This document shows positions 59,110-64,000 of a stretch of 64,000 bases of DNA, piece by piece. Source of the DNA: Enchytraeus crypticus (Eukaryota > Annelida > Clitellata > Enchytraeida > Enchytraeidae); contig CAJHZI010000514.1 of the NCBI GenBank assembly GCA_905160935.1, positions 1,881,501-1,945,500 on the forward strand, read 5' to 3'. Position 1 is the first letter of the stretch; each line of letters begins with the position of its first letter. The position numbers and the translations under genes are program-made. Below the pieces are notes generated by a model. It searched no databases, was not told the origin of the DNA, and worked only from the letters and a program-made list of their open reading frames with translations.

Positions 59110-59815
59110 CGTGTTCGTATTGATATTATATATCTGCTGCCATTGTGCTATCGAAATTGAACTACTGCAATTCCCTGTTTTTAAATCTCCCTGGCTGTGA
59201 GATTGATCGATTGCAGTTTGTTCAGAATTCTCTTGCGCGAGCAATTTTTTGTAGTTCCAAGTACTCACATATTACGCTCATTTTAAAGTCTTTGCACTGG
59301 CAAAAGATTAAAGAGCGAATCATTTACAAAACAGCTTCGTTGACCTATAAGTCCATCACCATCCCTGGACAAACTTGTATGTATCACTTGATTAAAGTGA
59401 TGCAGCCTGCTGTTACTCGGTCTTCTAAATTAATTACTCTTGTGAGACCTAGCTTACCTTCGCGCTCTAAGCTATCTAATCGTTCTTTCCAGCATGCTTC
59501 ACTGCAGATCTGGAATTCTCTTCTATCAAATCTTCAGAAATCTTCATTTGAAGCACATCGGCCTTTGCTTTCCTATGACCAGTTCCATAGGCCGTTGAAG
59601 ATCTATCTTTTCTATCTCTCTTTTCCATCCAGTGTCCATGAGCAGCGACCTGCGCCTAAACCTCCTTTTCTTTAATTCCCTTCACTATGGACTGATTATC
59701 TGAATTTTGGAATTTGCACCGTTTTGGACCTTCTTTTTGCTCGCCGGCTTGATTTTGTCTCCATAGTGCTCGATGTTGTCATTGATGACAGTAGCACTCT
59801 AAATTGTTGTTATTG
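59110..59815 (+). mobile_element. CR1/L2-like LINE 3' end, second family, in VGLL4 intron
   Basis: A 5'-truncated LINE. An open frame to 59675 contains SKLNYCNSLFLNLPG, RLQFVQNSLARAI, LKSLHWQKIKERIIYK, SFQHASLQIWNSL and PLKIYLFYLSFP, which are reverse-transcriptase C-terminal motifs. The non-coding tail (GGACTGATTATCTG, TTTGCACCGTTTT, GCTCGATGTTGTCATTGATG, AGTAGCACTCTAA) recurs at 519-1040, 55055-55190 and, inverted, 58675-58805. It lies between VGLL4 exons at 58619 and 60509. It is not part of VGLL4. Confidence 0.85.
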
Positions 59816-59819
59816 TTAT

Positions 59820-60115
59820 ATACAATACCTCGTTATCAATGCTACTATCTACAAATTTTAAAATACTTCGTTAAGTGCTCTTATTTATAATTTATACAAT
59901 ATTTTGTATCAATTATAAATATATATATATATATATGTCACTGCTCCTATTTATAATTTCTACAATACTTTGTTAGCAGTGCTTCTAATTATATTTTATA
60001 CAATACTTTTTTAGCAGTGCTTCTAATTATATTTTATACCATACTTTGTTAGCAGTGCTCTTATTTATAATTTATATAATACTACGTTGTCATTGCTCCT
60101 ATTTATAATTTATAT
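59820..60115. repeat. 38-bp tandem repeat, diverged, about 7 copies
   Basis: Units of the form CAGTGCTTCTAATTATATTT TATACAATACTTTTTTAG, with variants, follow the LINE at 59110-59815 directly in the VGLL4 intron. Confidence 0.8.
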
Positions 60116-60508
60116 TGAAGCAGTATGGCTCAGCTGTTAAGAACTTCTAATGCAAACCCCTAGGTGTTCACTTAAAATTATCTACTTCTCTTATAGAGCC
60201 TTCAGGTTATGAAACTAACATTTAAAATAACTTTTATCTTAAAAATATATCTTGTATGAAAAACTATGCTAGTAGTTTTGCTATAATTTATGTACTATAG
60301 CTCAACAGAGTTTCGCTAAATGTTCATAAAAGTACGTTGTCGTTGTGATAACTTTTATCACCTGATAATTGCCTACAATAAACTATTCGTAGTTGGGATG
60401 TTTACAAATTGCTGTGGAAAACATAAAATGAATCATAAACATAAGTGAAGATGAAACATAACATAAAATAAACGTAACATAAGTGGAGATGATTTCTGTT
60501 ATTATCAG

Positions 60509-60769
60509 TAGTGACGCTCATGGAATGCGACGAAGACGATGTTGAAGAACACTTTCAGCGATCACTCGGTAAAGATTACACCCGCTGTCTTAACGTTCGG
60601 TCGCCTAGCAACGAGAGTGAAAGACAACGCAATGATATCATCATGACGTCATCAAGACAGTCTCCCGTGGCAACGGTGCCGAATATGGCAAATTCTCCAT
60701 CGGCGAAAATTAGAATGGCAGAGTCCACGAAATCTGAATCTGGTTCCGGCGTGAATCCAACTGTCATCG
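60509..60769 (+). CDS. VGLL4: VGLL4/Tgi homologue, exon with first TDU motif
   Basis: The exon carries VEEHFQRSLGK (60541-60573, residues 582-592), nearly identical to the first Tondu motif of vertebrate VGLL4 (VEEHFRRSLGK). This motif binds the TEAD/Scalloped YAP-binding surface. It sits after an acidic run (ECDEDD). The acceptor is a tandem CAGTAG: AG at 60507-60508 or AG at 60510-60511. Both keep the frame and differ by one valine codon. The donor is ATCG|GTAATG at 60770, ending in phase 1. Incoming and outgoing phases match the neighbouring exons. The rest is Ser/Arg/Asn-rich (QSPVATVP, SPSAKIR). The reading frame runs on for 80 bp past the donor to a stop in the intron, so an unspliced form would truncate the protein before the later TDU motifs. 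Confidence 0.93.
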
Positions 60770-61906
60770 GTAATGTCCGCATCCATTGCTTCATAGAATT
60801 GTTTTATGTTTTTTTCTTTATCTGTTATATAGTATTTAGGATTTTTTATTGAGTCAAACATAAAGCTAAGCAAAGTGATGTTATTGTTAAAACAGCATTT
60901 AGAGAAGCTTCGTACGACGTCTGAATTAGTGTTTATCTAGAAAAATTACACTAACAAATTCAGCGGTATTTAGCATGTAATTAAAGTGAAAATATGGTAA
61001 TATAAATATAGTAAAGGCGTATGTTAACTGTATGCTTTCATTAAATATGTGATCGTATAGAATATCGCCATATAGAAATCTTCATCGCGTTGGCAATATG
61101 GGCCAACCAAGGGGTTACCTTCTTGCCAATCAGGTAGCCTTGTGGTTAAATACCCAAACAGCTGAGCTGTCGAGATGGTTGCTAGACTAAAATATTACCT
61201 TTGACTTGGTAGTTTAAATTCAGCATCACAAAACTTGACATCCACGTTACATATCGAAGCAGAGCCAATACTTCTTTAGTCACCTGTTATGATCAACTGT
61301 AGTTACTGTCCCCGGTTGATTATATGCACGCTTTACAAACCTACTTTGGATAGAGAGAGAAACTATGTTTATTTTAAATCATACTCAGTACGGTTAGTAA
61401 CATACATACTATGCCTTCAAAGGGATACAGCGTATTCTATACAATTGACCATTTATCAGTTACACAATTGGTTTAGAATTACTTACAGATATAATTTTAT
61501 TAATCGCTTCTTCAAAGTGCATCTAAAACTTCGTTAGTAGTATGCTACTTACACATTTAGACTTGATTGGATGACTGATTTGCATTCTATTTGCGATAAA
61601 TTAGTAATAATTACATTTGACAGTAATTAGAGTAAATCGATAAATGCGAGCATACGATAAGTCCTGACTTATCATATTGAATCTTGGCGTATCGTATTGA
61701 CTTATCATTATGAACAGTTTCGTCATCTTTGTTGTTGAATTATTTGCAATAGTTTTAAAGTTAATTCGTGATGTATAATAATTATATATGCACGAGTCAT
61801 TTAGATACTTATATTATACAATTAAATTACTTTTTTACAATTTTAGGCGTATGAACATAACATATTGAGTTACTATAAATAGACGACGTATCTTTTTATG
61901 TTGCAG
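60770..61906. other. VGLL4 last intron
   Basis: Mostly unique AT-rich sequence. A weak tRNA-like stretch at about 61128-61225 (TAGCCTTGTGGTTAAA, then TAGTTTAAATTC) may be an old SINE. Confidence 0.45.
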
Positions 61907-62325
61907 GAGCCGTTGACGACCACTTTGCAAAATCTCTAGGCATCGCCGAATGGACGAAGATAAAATATCGCCGAGGTGATCCAACTTCAGTTAAACCTGA
62001 ACCTACGTATATGAATGACGTCAGCACTCCTGCACATGACGTCAGTGTTAATCGCACTGATGTCGCAGCAAAAAGAAATGACGTCATCGCTCTCAGAAAT
62101 GACTCTAGCACTGCTAGCAATGAAGGCATACGAAACGACAGTAATTCTGTCAGGCATGACCCCAGTGAGTTAATTTACGTCAGATCTCGCGGCAACGAGT
62201 CTGGTGAGAGAATCGAACCCGCGCAGTCGAGTGTTGGCTCAGTGGACGACCACTTTGCCAAGGCTCTGGGCGGTGATACATGGCAGCGCATCAAGAGTGC
62301 TGATGCTAAGCGAAATAGCGAGTGA
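61907..62325 (+). CDS. VGLL4: VGLL4/Tgi homologue, last coding exon with two more TDU motifs
   Basis: The acceptor TTATGTTGCAG ends at 61906 and the frame runs to TGA at 62323-62325. The exon holds two complete Tondu motifs of the vertebrate second type: VDDHFAKSLG followed by EWTKIK (from 61912, residues 660 on) and VDDHFAKALG followed by TWQRIK (from 62242, residues 770 on). The second matches vertebrate VGLL4 (VDDHFAKALGDTW) almost exactly. With the motif in the preceding exon this gives three TDU motifs, where VGLL4 and Tgi normally have two. About 100 residues rich in Asn-Asp, Ser and Val separate the two copies. Only about 17 residues follow the last motif. Duplication of the second motif within this exon is the simplest explanation. 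Confidence 0.96.
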
Positions 62326-62708
62326 AGAAAAAAAGAAGATGTGATCTTTAAGTGGTCAGCTGTGGCATGGTCTCGGTCATCATCTGATTACCTACTCAAT
62401 ACCAATTTTATGAGCGCTGTAAATAATCTATCAAATAATCAGTTTGCTCAGAAGAGCTGAGAGAATTAAGTAAGGTTAGTAGATGGCAAGAGTTAAGCAT
62501 CAATAAGATGATCGATTAATGAAAATATCAATCAGTAGGAAGAGCAGTCAATCAGTAAGATCATAAATCATAGGAAAAATCAATTAGAAGATTTCTTTGC
62601 AAATTATCTTAGTTGATTTAAATGGACAATTGAAAATCTGGCTGTTCTAAACTCATCGTTGCAAGTTCTAGCTGCTGAAATTATAATTCGCAAACGTCGG
62701 AAAACGAT

Positions 62709-62714
62709 AATAAA
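62709..62714 (+). promoter_or_regulatory. Candidate poly(A) signal of VGLL4
   Basis: AATAAA lies 384 bp after the VGLL4 stop codon in otherwise non-coding sequence. It is the first canonical hexamer I noticed downstream. Alternative sites further on are possible. Confidence 0.45.
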
Positions 62715-63047
62715 ATAAGATGTAATACTGTACTAGGTCTTCTACTATTTGCATATCTCCAGATTTTAGCAACTTGCGTTCAATTTAAAAATGTATTTTA
62801 TTATTCATCACATATCCTTCAGGAATAGACTACACTTTAGTCAGAATTAGTTTTGATATTTGGAAGAAATTATTGGAAAGTGGTCAGTGAAAGATGTACA
62901 TGGTATAATAGGAACGTTCATATATTCAATGTAGATTTGATAAACGTCTGGATATACATTGAACGAAGCCGTCTATATTTGAGAAGCTTTGCTGTTACAA
63001 TGTTCTTGCATCATTTACTATTATCCAGGTTTAGCAAGAAAAATTAA

Positions 63048-63150
63048 GATAGAGAGACAGAATTAAAAGAGAGAGAGAATGAATAGAGAGAAAGAAATAT
63101 AGAGAATGGAGAGAAGAGAGAGAGAGAGAGAAAGGGAGAGAAAGCGATTC
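63048..63150. repeat. GA microsatellite downstream of VGLL4
   Basis: An imperfect (GA)n tract about 720 bp after the VGLL4 stop. Confidence 0.9.
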
Positions 63151-63594
63151 AACGATGAAGTGATAAAAATAGAAAGACACTAACTTAATTTTTAAAAAGT
63201 ATTGGAAGAGTTCCAGAAGGACTTAGTGTAACTCTGACCGGGCTGAGGAAGTCGAATGCCATGTATTAGCAGAAAGTACCTAATGTGCCTTGATAATATT
63301 GTTAAGCAATAGAAGTGTAAATAGTATATTTTTTGCATATGAAGATGAAATTATTAATTAATTGATTAGCTTTTATAATTTACGTCTAGAATGACTGTTA
63401 ATTGAATCAATTGGGCAACTGAGTAGTACAAACTCTACGTAATTGTTTTTTCTCGAATTGTTTTTGCAACGGATCCCTTTATTGCAATTGAATTTATCAT
63501 GACAGATCTTTTGTAATTCAGCTGTACATTACTTCCAGTCTATTCTTTAAGTGTGACTAAAATTAAGTAAATATATACATGTACCAGTATAGGT

Positions 63595-63743
63595 GTACAG
63601 TATTATATAGAATATATATGCATATATATATATAATTTATATATATATATTTTATATATATATATAAAGTCAAATATATATAAATATATATATAGTCTAT
63701 ATATATAGGCCTATATATATATATTTACATATATATATGTAAA

Positions 63744-63779
<36 letters not shown>

Positions 63780-63800
63780 AGTGTATATGCATATAAGAAT
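63595..63800. repeat. TA-rich microsatellite
   Basis: (TA)n interrupted by AGTC, GGCC and TGCA, containing one TAGGCCTA. Confidence 0.9.
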
Positions 63801-64000
63801 ATAGACATATGTTTATGTGTAAATGCAAATGTTTAAACAATTACTGATATATATTATGTATATTATTGCATGATTAAGGTTAAAAGGATACGTTTAACGT
63901 CTGTTTCTTTATCACAGTGAACGAATGATCTTACTGTAATTCGCACTAGCGTCGTGTGCTTTCGGAAAATTACTTGACGTATAAATCATCAAACCACTTT

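Overview
This window is eukaryotic, from an animal. It is AT-rich, with coding exons bounded by GT/AG splice sites, very long introns, and abundant interspersed repeats and microsatellites; there are no operons or bacterial genes. Repeat types (CR1/L2-like LINE 3' ends, 5S- and tRNA-derived SINEs, hAT-like and Tc1/mariner-like DNA elements, frequent TAGGCCTA) and the style of the one clearly recognised gene suggest an invertebrate metazoan. The phylum cannot be fixed from the sequence alone.

Two genes are supported, both on the + strand. (1) 15415-16722 is an uninterrupted 435-codon reading frame for a three-span membrane protein that resembles a divergent TMEM151 family member in its C-terminal half. 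(2) From 31.5 to 62.3 kb lies a complete Vestigial-like 4 (VGLL4, Drosophila Tgi) homologue, a TEAD/Scalloped co-repressor of the Hippo pathway. It has at least five coding exons (31541-31694, 52577-52853, 57340-58619, 60509-60769, 61907-62325) whose splice phases join into a 796-residue frame. A 261-nt in-frame exon (51015-51275) may be a cassette or an alternative first exon. The protein has the N-terminal PLDVLSRA block, two PPxY motifs, a PLNLS motif and three TDU (Tondu) motifs instead of the usual two.

Layout. 0-15 kb: nested SINE and LINE pieces, a 1.4-kb hAT-like element with GAACC arrays, a 38-bp satellite, and a Tc1/mariner-like element with about 294-bp inverted repeats. 15-17 kb: the TMEM151-like gene. 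17-31 kb: a hAT-type element with a perfect 8-bp target duplication, an L2/CR1-like LINE 3' end, degenerate minisatellites. 31.5-62.3 kb: VGLL4, whose roughly 20-kb first intron holds a second copy of each hAT-like family, a 5S-SINE, inverted repeats and several tandem arrays. 62.3-64 kb: 3' UTR, a candidate poly(A) signal, and GA/TA microsatellites.

Functional reading (inference from family knowledge): the VGLL4 protein would bind TEAD through its TDU motifs and could also contact the WW domains of YAP/Yorkie through PPxY, as Tgi does in flies. The TMEM151-like gene has no evident functional link to it. Everything else is repeat or unassigned DNA.
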